Below, in pieces: positions 23,270 through 37,418 of a stretch of 64,000 bases of DNA. Source of the DNA: Imbricaverruca yamaguchii (lineage: Eukaryota > Arthropoda > Thecostraca > Neoverrucidae); the NCBI GenBank assembly GCA_034440575.1, contig JAOTOL010001621.1, forward strand, positions 1,219,001 through 1,283,000, in the 5' to 3' direction. Position 1 is the stretch's first letter; each line of letters starts with the position of its first letter. The translations under genes and the position numbers were made by a program. Below the pieces are notes generated by a model. That model had not been told where the DNA came from, did no database searches, and saw only the letters and a program-made list of their open reading frames with translations.

Positions 23270-25084
23270 GGTTCACTACTGAGTCGCCTGCATGTTTTGT
23301 CGGCACCATTGGGATCGGCAGGCGCGTGCCTATTGATGCGCCCGGAGGAACCAGGAAGGCCGGACGCATTCAGCTTCATTTATGAATAAGGAATACGCTG
23401 ATGAATTTGGTGGGACATGACGGCAAACCGAGATGTTCAAAAATTATTTTGCACACTGAGAAACATTTCGGTGAAAGCCAGGATAAATATGATCGGTGTT
23501 CCTGCTGCAGTGGAGCGACACCGCTTCATCTAGTCCCAATCTATTTTCTAGATCACTATCCTGTAGCTAACATATTGCTTTACTCATCACCCCCCCGACG
23601 AGGAATCACCTTTCCGCAGTGTTGGTGGTGGGGATTGGGTGCTCCAATGATCCGGCGAACTAGTCCAATGGTAATGGGCTAGACTAGAAGTGCCTCGCTC
23701 GTTATACCATCCATACGCTCCCGTCCCCAATGTCCATCCCATACCAGCATTCATGTCCTTCACCTGACCCTGCAATGTCAACGCTCCCTACCATGCGCAG
23801 GTAGAACAACTTCCCCGGTTTTGCCCACCCGCTCTGGATCTGACATATTTGGTCAAATTGTTGGATACGGCAAACTGAAGGACGGAGCACTGGAAGTCCA
23901 GTTCGGGCCGTAGTGGACGATGCATATTGGGTCATGAAATCATCAGAGTTTGTGCATTGTGTGTGGAGGAATGGGAGAAGGAGAAATATACCGTTGCAAT
24001 CACCGTGGAGCCTCACAAAACAAAGCACATCTGGCGACGGGCTATAAACTGTTTTGAACTCAGAGACGTTCCTGAACTCACAGGATGAGATTGTGAATGG
24101 ATTGCCAAATTTCGGTGCGATTGGCGCAATAAAAATGAAAGCAAAGAGATGTAACGTAGTTTGATATAAATATACCGTTTGGCTGCCGTTGTCAGGAAAT
24201 TATGCAATTAGTAACAACGCTCTGTAGCCCAGCCACTGCCGGCTTGCCGCGCCAGGATGTGACATTATCAGGTGTTGTGAGCTGTCGGTGTCACCGGGGA
24301 CGCTAGGCGACGTCCAGCGGCGGCCCGGCTTCCGTTGTAGATAAGCTATGCACTTTAGGTTTAAGCCCTTGTCTGGGTCCACTAACTCCGTCGGCCGTAT
24401 TGTGCGAAGACGCGAACTCACGATCCGCAAATAGCCAGCGTCCGCCGACTGAGTCTGTATGGAGATGACCAATGCCCGATTGCCGTGGGCGGGGCCCGCT
24501 ACAGCTGGTGGGTTCCCTCTCGGCAGTCTGGATCGAGACGAGGGGAACTGCTTTGGGGCTCTTGAACGTCGCGTCGTATTCTCGAATTTACGAGAATTAA
24601 AACATAAATAACATGAATGACTGTATGTGCTTGGATCGAATCACGTCTCAACGTTAGGGGGCAGACGCAATGCTAATATGCTAATGTGGACATCGCGGAT
24701 CTCAAGTAAAAAAAGAAAACAGGTAGGTTTCTGATGAAATTCAATATCTCTGAAATATGCACCCGCGACAAGCGCACCCGGATGCTCACTAGTGTGTGCG
24801 CGAAGAATATAGTTAGAATTGATGAGACTCTTGGCTTCACAAAATATGATGCGAAGTGCATTTATGAAAGTTAACTTGACTTCAGAGGTCAATTTGATTG
24901 TCACTTATAGTGATATAATGCGCATATTGCTACCTTGCGTATTGTCTTCTGAAAGTGTTTCCATCACACACGGCGGGCCACTGGCGGAGTCGCCCGCAGC
25001 CCGTCCCCGCCCGCCCGCCATTCATACTATGGCGGGGCACGGAACCATTCTTTGAATGTTAATGGGCCCCAGCGCCAACGTTAC
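23270..25084. other. Upstream of the first visible IQ exon; no further exon recognised
   Basis: If more 5' exons exist on the minus strand they should lie here or beyond. No IQ motif or N-terminal acylation sequence was spotted. Confidence 0.35.
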
Positions 25085-25420
25085 AGGTATATTTTCAAAG
25101 TTGAAACGATAGGCCATGTAATGCCTCAAATCGCACAATGCTTGGAACATATAGTTGTTCAGAACGTATAATACTCAAATCCTATAATGCTTGAAAACCT
25201 CTAATACTACGTCCTGCGGGAACATTCAAAACATATAATGCTACAAACCTATAATGCTTCGAAACCTATAATGCTCAATTCCCAAAACGTTTCGTTTCAA
25301 CTAATATTCAGAAAGCATAACTCACGAAACAGCTAATGCTTCAAAACCACTAAAGTTCAAAGCCTATAATGCACAGAATATATCATGCTCGGAGCCTACA
25401 ATGCACAAAACATATAATAT
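25085..25420. repeat. Degenerate AT-rich tandem repeat around CCTATAATGCTT
   Basis: The phrase cctataatgct(t/c)-aaa recurs at roughly 15-20-bp spacing, about 15 times with many changes (tataatgc, tacaatgc, tcatgct). An old array. Confidence 0.6.
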
Positions 25421-28188
25421 CAGCTGACAACCGTATGCCATAATCGGCTGTACGGTTCTCTCCACGTCTCCACCGTAGTCTACCAATGGGAGACACTTCG
25501 CGAACGCTTCCGGACGCATCCACCAGAGGCGACACATGCGGCGACGAAGCGACCAGGCGCATCCGACAGAGCGGCGATACATACGGCGACACACGAGTAG
25601 GACGTGGATTGCTCGCCGCATTGGCCGCGTTCATGCATTTGGTTTGTGAAGAGCGGCATATTGGAGTGGATGCTCCTTGAATTTAATTACTTGTCGGTGA
25701 TTTCTAAACTGGGTCACTGGCCTTACGAATAGGCAATTTCAGTGTCCAAGTACACAAAGGGCGGATCCAGTTTTATTAGGTGCTGTGGCCGGTTATTTCG
25801 CCTTGGCCGCTGCCAAGCTGAAGTAGAGGAAACCTGTCGTCCGCAGTGTTCCCTTACATGGAATAGGTTTGCTTACGCTGAAGACCAATGGTGCACCTAG
25901 AATTTGTGTCGGGGGATGGGGTGGATTTTGAGGATGCCAAGGTTTGTCCAGTAATACTCACCATGCCACGTTTTCGTGGCGTAATTAGGCAGTGGCGCAG
26001 CCAGAAGTTTCTGAGGGGGGGGGGGTGGTTGACAAAAAAAAGGTCATGAACAGAGGTCGCTTTCAAAAATAGCAAGATACATAAAGCAATGCCTGTTCAT
26101 GGGTGCTGTTTCATCTGCCTCATTTTCCTGTGGAATGTTTATGCCAGTTGGAAAGAGCAATCTCAGCTGAAGCGGACCTCTAAGAGCTGAGGAATAAACA
26201 GGGTGCATGATGGCCAGAGAGGCCTGGGATGATCTTTCAATTTGAAAGTGCCCTTGACGGAAGAACGAGACCCCTAGGAGCTAAGGTGAACTAGTGAGGT
26301 TCCATCTCAGATCCGAGATGTCCCCGAGATGACAGCACGGGCTCACCAAGGACGCTTGTATTCTCAAAGCAGCTAGCTGCCTAGAAAGTCTTTTCATCTC
26401 GGTAGAGGAGCATATATAGCCAATGATTTTTCGCATATAACGAAGAACGATGCCCGAATGGGTCAGAAGGGTGCCTACATTCTGAAGCCACGCAACTGTC
26501 TGGAATAGCTATCCGAGGTCTTGCTTTCTTAGGCGATGGCAGATGTATTGGACCATAGCGCGCCCATTGCCGAAGTCGCCATGCTGCCCAGGACATGGAC
26601 TACCCTACCGAACCTATCAGGATGTAGCTCTTAACATTGGCTACTTATATTTTATTATAAGAAGCATGGTATCTAGGGACGTCAAGGGTGTCAGTGACAC
26701 GGTGCCACTTAACTGAAATCGTGTACGGTGGCAGTGACACGGTGTCAGTAACACTGTGTCAGTGCCACGGTGCTAGTGGCATGATGCCAGTGACATGGTG
26801 TCAGTGACATGGTGCCATTGACATGTCAGTGACATGCTGTTATTGACATGTCAATGACACGGTGCCACTAAGCGCATGTCCGTACATGGCGACTCCTCGC
26901 GCAAAACCTGCTTCCACACTTCTGACGAGTACTCACGTAGTTTTAGTGAGCTTACCAAAGGGGTGCGACTCCCCCCTCCAACCACACACACACACGCATA
27001 CTGGCTCGCGCAAGTTGTAAACAGCGCCCCATACATTCCGCCGGGGTCACTCTGCACAATCCGTGGCTCGGAGCCACTCTGCACAATGCGTGCTTGCCTC
27101 TACAATGACTTGGTGCTCCCTTTCAGACTGCAGAGGTGTTCCTGCAACGTTTATGGTGCCGCTACAGCTTTTTAGTTACAGTTGCACTAGGGCTTTCGTA
27201 TGCCCTAAATCCTCTTGTCCACATTTTACTTCGATCAGATTAAAGGTTTGGAAGTTATACACTCGGGTATTTCTGGAAGGTCATGCTGCAAGGTTTTGTT
27301 CGGTGGCCGATAACTAAGTTGATCATCAGTCAAAATATGGTTCTTGAACATTCTTCAGTTAAGACATTCTTGAACTCGCAAAGATTCGAGGAATCTAGTT
27401 CTGAAAATATTTTCAATATGTGATGAAGAATAAAAGTCACGTGCCTTCCGGCAACCTATATGCTCGTGAATGTTTTACTATTTTAATTGACGGAATGGAA
27501 GAACCATTCTTTGGCTTGATATATAGCAAATAAATAATGGGATGCTTTTCTATAAGACCTTATTTGGCGAGCGCAAGCTTCACCATGTTTGAAGTCTTTC
27601 GAAGATTGAGCGAATAACTCGGCCGTCTCACCGTCCAAAATCGACATGCGATTTGATAACACATAGCCATGTGTTCTCTAACATTGTGTGGATTTATGTG
27701 TTCTAATGTACTTATTTACCTCCAATATCCAGTTATCTATATAAGATAAAAGGTGCTTAATGATGTCAGAAGTGGTCATTGGCCTCAACTGAACTAACTG
27801 AACTGTGGTCATCACCAGTAGCCCGTGTGTTGTTATATCCAGCTATTTCGCTGAGTAAATGCGTCTCAATTTCGTTCGCTGCGAACAATTCATGACATCT
27901 GTTAATGCTTGAATATCACAGAAAACACAATCCGAATGGATTCATGAGAGCAATGCATACACCAGGGTTACACCTGGTATGTTTGGTTATATAATTGTAT
28001 ATTTGGAACCAGCATGTAATAAACTGAGAAATAAGGAGGTATATCACGCCACATCCATCACCTGTCAGAGTGCGTCGAAGTACCGTTTGCATATTTGAGA
28101 GCATGGAAACGATCCAAAAACTTTTGTTTTATGCCCAAAGACAGATCAACACACACATCTGCAAGTAGCTGCGGCGACAAACCATGTT
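25421..28188. other. Intergenic, MITE-like debris
   Basis: CAGTGGCGCAGCCAG followed by a G run (25991-26025) looks like a hAT-type terminus. A palindromic minisatellite lies at 26.7 kb. The rest is not recognised. Confidence 0.35.
26687..26872. repeat. Palindromic 14-bp minisatellite
   Basis: Units such as GTGTCAGTGACACG, ATGCCAGTGACATG and GTGCCATTGACATG run in tandem. Each unit is itself nearly self-complementary (GTGTCA/TGACAC). Two units lack three bases. Confidence 0.75.
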
Positions 28189-28416
28189 TCATATGTGTAC
28201 ACCAATTATTTCCGTCTTGTGTCTAGCTTGTCTTTGTCCACCTATCTTGAACGCCCGTTCCACGCCGTCCGACAACACATGCACCAAAACAGTCGTAGCA
28301 TCGGCTGGCAAGAACTTGTGAATTTGTTTTGTTCCTGTGACGCCGAGAGCTTCCATAAAACGACCTGTGAGCCTCGCAGTGACCTTCTCCACCTCTTCTT
28401 TCGTGTCAAAGCAGCT
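28189..28416 (-). CDS. Unidentified exon candidate
   Basis: Open minus-strand stretch of about 75 codons following an acceptor-like site (gcccgtctcag|AGCTGC). It begins FDTKEEVEKVTARLTGR and ends TEIIGVHI before a TGA. Its composition looks protein-like: no low complexity, and alternating charged and hydrophobic residues. I recognise no family and see no partner exon. It could be a terminal exon, a fragment of an unknown transposon, or chance. Confidence 0.2.
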   Translation of the reverse strand, partial: SCFDTKEEVEKVTARLTGRFMEALGVTGTKQIHKFLPADATTVLVHVLSDGVERAFKIGGQRQARHKTEIIGVHI

Positions 28417-28888
28417 CTGAGACGGGCATCACAATTTCTCTCAAACATCGCCAGCTCTCGGAACTCCCCTAGCTCTCAGGGGACTATGTTCATTTACCAG
28501 TGTTTCCAAGCATCATAAGCACCACAGTCTAGTCCGCTCTAGCTCTCTGGTGACTCCTTCAGTTTTTCGGGCCTGGCAATGGTATTTTAGCTCTGGAATT
28601 TGCTCTCAGTATTCCTCACAACGATCGTTAGCCCTTAGACAATCAGGTAAATGGAACATTTATCGTGGCAATGGGAACTGCTACCTGGAGAGATCGCTTC
28701 CTGGGCCTGGAGAGATCTGGTCGGACATCAGGCTTAGCCATTGAAGCACAATAATTTGATAAGTAACGGGAAACTACGCATACATCTGACTTCTGTGTGA
28801 ACAGCCAACACCTCTGATCACTGCCACAGGATTATCAACAATGTACCTGAAGTAACATGGACAGACATAAAAGTGTAATATGGCAATA

Positions 28889-28913
28889 TACGTCAACGTA
28901 ATACGTTGACGTA
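28889..28913. repeat. Perfect 12-bp arm palindrome, TACGTCAACGTA
   Basis: TACGTCAACGTA, one A, then TACGTTGACGTA, its exact complement. It holds ACGTCA/TGACGT half sites, but a regulatory role is not shown. Confidence 0.7.
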
Positions 28914-29914
28914 AAAACGAAGCATGACAGACGGAAAAGCGTTGAGACGTAAAAGCACATAGCTAATAACAGGTATTCACCTATAATATTCCATAGGTTC
29001 CAGGTCCCGTGAAAACATATGGATGGTGAAAGCCCCATTCCTTGCGATTTTCTTTTAAATCACACTGAGTTATCCTGCGACGGTATTGCAGTTTCCCCTG
29101 TGGCCAGTTTATGGTGCATCAGGAACTGCGGTGCTCAGGGCGAAGCATGTATTCATATTTCCGGTTTTTGACGAGATGCTTAATATCTCATGGGCTTCAA
29201 CATGACCAATGGAGAGCGAGAACCAAGACCTCTTGAATTTTCTCGAATTACAACGAACGTGCCTCATTAAACGTTGCATATGTGATGTCTAAAATGTCTG
29301 ATCCTTGGAAAGCGTGACCCACAGAAATCAATGTGCGATCAGATAATGCCAAATTGGGCTGGTAATTCAAAACATTTTGGCATTTCACCTTCAAATATGC
29401 CGTTTCATAAACCTTCTCATATACCTTTTAATGTACCTTCTCTCTGTTCGAACACCGAACACTTCAAGCTTAAGCAATACGTGGAGACTTCCGCGATAAA
29501 ACATCTATGGAATGCGTTAATTACGATCGGAATTATGGACGCAAATGAATACAACCAAAGAAGCAATAATGCTGGGAATCAGCGACCGCCCGTGTCGAAG
29601 CCAATAATGATAAGGTATGTGCGCCTGTGGCCTGAGTGACCGACAGCCGAATGCCATTCATCCAAAGGAATCATAAAGACATAATAATCATAGATGGAAT
29701 CACTACCAGGCACCAGTAGCATAGGCATCCTAGCGTAGGCATCATTAGATTCCATTGCATGTGCTCCGTTGATGAGTTCTCCTTTTGTGTAAATATTTGC
29801 AATTAACGTCCGGATCTGACTGACATTATTCCGTGCCATACGTCATTCCGTTCGTATGTCCAGTCAAAGACTTACAGCCACCTACATGAAAACTACTCTG
29901 CCAGGGGTGAGTGA

Positions 29915-30300
29915 AATTCCCTATCACATGCAAACTCTGCTCCCTATCAACACTATTCCTCATCGCATACAATTTCTGCTCCATGTCAACTCTACTCCCT
30001 ATCAACTTTATTCCTTATGCCCTTGCAAATCCTGTTCCCCATCAACTCTGCTCCCTATCACCTGCAAACCCTGCTCTATGTCAACTGCAAATTCGGCGAG
30101 CGATATGCGCAACTCTGTTCCCTATCACCTGCAGTCTCTAACCTCTATCAACTCTACTTCCCATCAACTGCAAACTGGGCCAGCGAAGCGTACAACTATG
30201 CTCACTGTCAACTCTGTTCCATATCACATGCAAACACAGCTCCCTGTCAATTGCAAACTCGACCAGCGATACGCACAAATCTGCTCCCTGTCAACTGGAA
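29915..30300. repeat. Degenerate pyrimidine-rich repeat (CTCCCTATCAACT-type)
   Basis: The words tgctccctatcaac, cacctgcaaac and gaccagcgatacgcacaa recur in irregular order. Frames through it are artefacts. Confidence 0.6.
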
Positions 30301-30839
30301 CCTAGCAACACCGAGTGATGATGGGTCCATTCGTTGAATTTGTGCTGTAATCTGTGACTAAGTATTACTCTTGCGACAGTGAATTACCACGGATTAATCC
30401 GGCGCTACGCTCAGTAATTGGCACTCTCCGCAGCTGCAGCAGCGAAACCATTGAATCATTAATGGCTCGTTGTTAGGTGTTAAGCATCTGCTTAGTACTT
30501 CCTTAATGACGGGTACCACATCGTAAGTGTGTGCCCAGAATAATACATCGGAATACTGAGCATAGGAACAAAAGTAGTCCTGTCGCCGGAATTGGCCTCG
30601 GCAGCCATTGCTAACTGTTGACCTTTCTAGCCTGACCTTTAAGTTAAGCAGGCGAGTTATGTTCGAGCATCACAGTATCCTACACAGACAGCCTGGCCTG
30701 TGATACCGGCCGGCAATGCACTGCATTAAGCAGAATGTTCGGAACTTCGGCAATGTGGGCTGAAGTAAGTGAGCTTCGTGTCAACCAACGGCGGGGTCGG
30801 CCGGTCACGCAGCCGACACTCACCACGGCAGACGCCGGC

Positions 30840-31240
30840 GACTGGACCGGTGACGGAGCCGGTGACGGAGCCGGTGACGGAGCCGGTGACGGAGCCGGTG
30901 ACGGAGCCGGTGATGAGGCCGGTGATGAGGTCGGCGACGGAGCCGGTGACGGAGCCGGTGACGGAGCCGGTGACGGAGCCGGTGACGAAGCCGGTGACGG
31001 AGCCGGTGATGAGGCTGGTGATGAGGTCGGCGACGGAGCCGGTGACGGAGCCGGTGACGACGTCGGTGACGGAGCCGGTGACGACGCCGGTGATGAGGCT
31101 GGTGATGAGGTCGGCGACGGAGACGGTGATGAGGCTGGTGACGGAGCCGGTGACGGAGCCGGTGACGGAGCCGGTGACGGAGCCGGTGACGGAGCCGGTG
31201 ACGGAGCCGGTGACGGAGCCGGTGACGGACGCCGGTGACG
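30840..31240. repeat. Minisatellite, 12-bp unit (GGAGCCGGTGAC), about 33 copies
   Basis: Homogeneous 12-bp units with block variants (GATGAGGCCGGT, GTCGGCGAC). The variants recur as the motif GATGAGGCxGGTGATGAGGT, which suggests a higher-order unit. Open frames on both strands follow from the unit length. Confidence 0.92.
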
Positions 31241-31249
31241 GGGCTGGTG

Positions 31250-32500
31250 ATGAGGTCGGCGACCGTACTGTGAGCGGAGCGGTTGGCGAGGGTGCGAAGC
31301 TGACCCGGCCCGGCTCGCTCACGAGACCGCCGGTGTTGGCGGCGGACTGACGCCGGCGACACCCAGACGTGGCCGATCCGGCTCCGGTCGATACGCCACC
31401 GGAGCCGGCCGTACTTGCATCCTGGCCGCCGGGCGTCATGCCCGCTCTGCGGAACTCCACCAGCGCCACTACCGAAACCTGGCCGTCCAGCAGAAACCCG
31501 GCCCGACCGCCGCAACTGGGTATCTGGCTGTAATTTCGATGCCACATCTGCTAAGCCATGTATAGAACGGCGATTTGCACAGGGAAAGATGTCAAGCTTT
31601 TCAGAAATACTGCACGTTTTACTTTTACAAGGCTCTCCACTATATGTGCATGTAGGCAATATGCGGTTTCACGCGTGCACTAGCGGGAAGCAATCGTGAT
31701 GACATCCCAATGGTAGGGTCAGGCCATACCAATTACGTTGATCTGAAAGGTTTTAAACCGAAGATTGGACCAATTTATTATATGAATACACAGAGTAGGT
31801 TCAACTACCTAATGCGAAAAGTTTGTGTACTAGTAGCAGCTTTTTTATGCACAAGCCCTGCAAATGTACACCTACATCCGCACCTGGGACGTCATCTAGG
31901 TGGAAATCTGGAAGCCTGACCAAGTGAACCTGACTTCCCAAGTAAACTGGATGACAACAGCTGTTTGTCAAATTCAGCGGTCTTCAAATGCCAAATTTTC
32001 CGAGCACTCATCTACTTTGATCAATATCGTCAGTCAGCTTCAATCGCGGAAGATGATTGGCTCTTTATGATAGCTATGACGAATTATAAGCCACGTTTTT
32101 ATAAGCCTGCACTCTATTTATAACTATACGGCCGACTCACCGCCCGCCGCACGCTCCGCGTCCTATTCCGGCCGGTCCTTGTCCAGCCGGTACCGGCTGG
32201 GCAAAAGATGGCGCTCCCATGCATTTTTGCCACGGAATTCAATGTTGTAAAATGAAAAATTGTGGATAGATTTTGATAAAAAGTAGTAAAAGTGACACTG
32301 GGTTCATGATGAGCAGATAGAAACGGCGAAACATCCCGTAAAATATTGTAATTGTGCTCTTGAGGTCTAACTTCTATCATCGTTTTACCAACTTTGTGCC
32401 GTATTTGGCATGTCTACCGCATGTAATTAAGATCCCGGATACCCGATAAACACTTGCGAAGTGGCGGCGGGGGATGGTTTGTGATTATCTAATCTACTAA
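31250..32500. other. No gene recognised
   Basis: The GC-rich flank of the 12-bp array passes into ordinary sequence, and open frames lack motifs. Confidence 0.35.
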
Positions 32501-32502
32501 TC

Positions 32503-32752
32503 AGGGGCGGATCCATGGGGAGGGGTATTAGTCTGGAGGAGCCATTTCTTAGAATGTACACCCTGCGAAAATACCTGAAGGGGGGCCGTCGGCTGGAAAT
32601 CCGTTTAGCGGGGGAGGGGGCGTGCACTTGAGGACACAGGAGGGGTGCTTCCAGCTGAAAAATATGAGGAGGACACTCGGGCCATCCCGAAGGAGCGCGG
32701 GTTCCAAATTTCATGGGGACATGTCCATGAATCCGCCGACTATTCCTGAATC
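32503..32752. mobile_element. MITE with GGCGGATCCATGG-type inverted ends
   Basis: The left end CAGGGGCGGATCCATGGGGA and the right end CATGTCCATGAATCCGCC (with CCTG further out) are inverted matches around a non-coding, G-rich interior of about 240 bp. CAGGGGCGGAT-type ends are common in hAT-like MITEs. The target duplication is not clear. Confidence 0.5.
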
Positions 32753-32789
32753 CGCACTACTATCCTGCAGGGCACGGGTTGACGCTCAG

Positions 32790-32965
32790 GCAGGGTGATA
32801 TTTTATATACTTTCGAGGGGGCAAGTGCCCCATGAATGTTGGTGTTGCCGACCCCCCACCCACCCCCAGCCAATAATTTCCAGTTTCAACATGGGACTCT
32901 ATGGAGTGTGATCCCCACAATCAATTTGGACCTGCCTATTGCCTTCATGTGCTCTGTCCCTCCCC
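32790..32965 (+). mobile_element. CAGGGTG-type MITE family, copy 2
   Basis: Shares TTTTATATACTTT, AGGGGGCAAGTGCCCC, CAACATGGGA-CTATGGAGTG and CCTATTGCCTTCATGT with the inverted copy at 54.3 kb. Non-coding. Confidence 0.65.
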
Positions 32966-34957
<1,992 letters not shown>

Positions 34958-36078
34958 TGTCCACCGTGCGTGTCACCCCCACTCTGTCCACCGTGCGTGT
35001 CGCCCCCACTCTGTCCGCCGTGTGTGTCTCCCCATTCTGTTTACCGTGTGTGTCGCCCCCATTCTGTCCACCGTGTGTGTCGCCCCCATTCTGTCCACCG
35101 TGTGTGTCGCCCCTGTCCACCGTGTGTGTCGCCCACTCTGTCCACCTGTATCGCCCACTCTTTCCACCGTGTGTATCACCCACTCTGCCCACCGTGTGTA
35201 TCACCCATTCTCTCCACCGTGTGTGTCTCCCGCTCTGTCCACCGTGTGTGTCGCCCATGTCCACCATCGTGTGTGTCGCCCACTCTGTCCACCTGTGTCG
35301 CCCACTCTGTCCACCGTGTGTGCCTCCCGCTCTGTCCACCGTGTGTGTCCGCCATTATGTCCACCGTGTGTGTCGCCCCTTCCACCATCTGTGTGTCGCC
35401 CACTCTGTCCACCTGTATCGCCCACTCTGTCCACCGTGTGTGCCTCCGCTCTGTCCACCGTGTGTGTCCGCCATTATGTCCACCGTGTGTCGCCCCTGTC
35501 CACCATCTGTGTGTCGCCCACTCTGTCCACCTGTATCACCCATTCTGTCCACCGTGTGTGTCTCCCGCTCTGTCCACCGTGTGTGTCCGCCATTATGTCC
35601 AACGTGTGTGTCGCCCCTGTCCACCATCGTGTGTGTCGCCCACTCTGTCCACCTGTATCGCCCACTCTGTCCACCGTGTGTGCCTCCCGCTCTGTCCACC
35701 GTGTGTGTCCGCCATTATGTCCACCGTATGTGTCGCCCCTGTGCACCATCGTGTGTGTCGCCCCTGCCTACCGTGTGTCGCCCCTGTCCACCATCGTGTG
35801 TCGCCCACTCTGTCCACCTGTGTCGCCCACTCTGTCCACCTGTGTGTCCGCCATTATGCCCACCGTGTGTGTCCGCCATTATGCCCACCGTGTGTGTCGC
35901 CCCTGTCCACCATCGTGTGTGTCGCCCCTGTCTACCGTGTGTGTCGCCCACTCTGTCCACCGTGTGTATCACCCACTCTGTCCACAGTGTGTGTTGCCCA
36001 CTCTGTCCACCGTGTGTCTTGCCTACTCTGTCCACCGTGTGTGTCCGCCATTATGTCCACCGTGTGTGTCGCCCACTC
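34958..36078. repeat. Minisatellite with higher-order structure, 22-28-bp units
   Basis: About 45 units built on CCACCGTGTGTGTCGCCCACTCTGT. Between about 35310 and 35740, five different units occur in a fixed order, giving about 120-bp blocks repeated four times. Frames of almost 490 codons cross it in several phases on both strands, so they are not evidence of genes. Confidence 0.92.
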
Positions 36079-36436
36079 GGGAAGCTAATTCCGAACACAA
36101 TGATGATTCGTCCCGCAGAAACACAGACTGGCATCCGGCGCTGGTTCAGAGGTGTGTTTTTCCGGAAGAGTAGTAGCGAGCGTTGACAAGTTGCCTTCAC
36201 TCAGGGGACATGTTTAGTTTCGTCGAAGGGAAACTTTAGCTGCGGGAAGTTGTTCAGTTAAGTCAAAGGTGAGAGGGTTTTGGAGTGATTTTGTATTGTG
36301 CCAGATCATATAGGTGCAATGCAATTTCCTAAATTCAACCACTTTCTGCTTAAAGGAGGCCACATTTGAACCGCCCACATTAGTTAATGCGACAAAATTT
36401 AACCTCTGGGTTCTCGGAAGTGATAAATACCAGCAT

Positions 36437-36521
36437 TCATTGACTTCTGGTGGGCGCTGTATAACCACTGCAGTTGATGCGCCCGAAAACCCAAATAACT
36501 AACTAACTCATTGACTTCTGG
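36437..36521 (+). mobile_element. Ultra-short retroposon, copy 1, with 14-bp target duplication
   Basis: The 57-bp insert (36451-36507) starts TGGGCGC, contains GATGCGCCCGAAAACCC and ends AAATAACTAACTAAC. It is bounded by perfect 14-bp direct repeats TCATTGACTTCTGG at 36437-36450 and 36508-36521. GGGCGC and GCGCCC can pair as a stem. Confidence 0.8.
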
Positions 36522-37377
36522 GCGTGTTTGTTAACTGGCGAATTACCAACGCCATAACAATCGGGGATCCAGCCCCAGTTGCAGATACTATTCAGCCACG
36601 ATTATATATTATCTGAAGCGAGATGAGCTTTCCATAATCAAATACGATGGGAGATAAGAGACCGTTGGTAACGCAGAACTACCCAACACTTTGATTGTGC
36701 CACAAGCACATAGGTTATAATGAATTGCTCCCAGATGCGGAGTCATACTGCAATTATTGGAAGGGACAACAATACTAAAGCTGAAGAATTCAAAATCATT
36801 GACCTATAAAGTCCCATTCCAAAATATATGATAATTGGGAGGGGCTTTGTCGAGCATTGAATGGATGGATGAAAATATGGAGATGAAAATATCCAGTTAC
36901 AATTATGCATTTACCACAAAATACATTTTCTGTTTGAAGAAATAGTGAAGCATGAAATTCCACCACTCTCTCGACCTTACGACCTTTCCCCTTTAACATG
37001 TTTTCGAGTTCCTACCGATGGTTTTTATCCGATTTCAGTTGGCATTCATCCATCCAATTTCATCATCATCATCCGTTTGGAAAATTCAACAAATGCTACT
37101 TACCTGGAGCTCGTTGGCTTTGATGCATTGCTGGGGCAGTTCATCATGTCAGAGATTTAATTTACAATCGGTGGTCTCATGCATTAACCAGTCCATACTG
37201 TTGCTCTCAAGTGATCGATTGAACCCTGTCCCTTGGAGCCAATTTGTGAATTTGTCGCATGGCAACGTTTCGACTTCCCGTCTAGACAGGCCCACCGATG
37301 CGAGCATCGCGGCCCCGTCCTGTGCTTCCAGCTTTTCGACTTTTGCACGGGACCACATAGAGCAGTCGGTTATTTGC

Positions 37378-37418
37378 GATTTGCGAGAAGCGATGCGTAG
37401 CATCGCTTCTCGCAAATC
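37378..37418. repeat. Perfect 19-bp inverted repeat with 3-base loop
   Basis: GATTTGCGAGAAGCGATGC, loop GTA, then its exact complement. CTCGCAAATCGTG is repeated directly after the hairpin (37410-37434), so the arm sequence is also a short direct repeat. Confidence 0.85.

Noticed and set aside
30726..31659. Thr/Val/Gly repeat frames, collagen- or mucin-like
   Set aside because: Direct translation of the 12-bp array; open in five or six frames.
35300..35740. CRISPR-like array (regular units with variable parts)
   Set aside because: The units are contiguous and related to one another, with no unique spacers, and the host is an animal.
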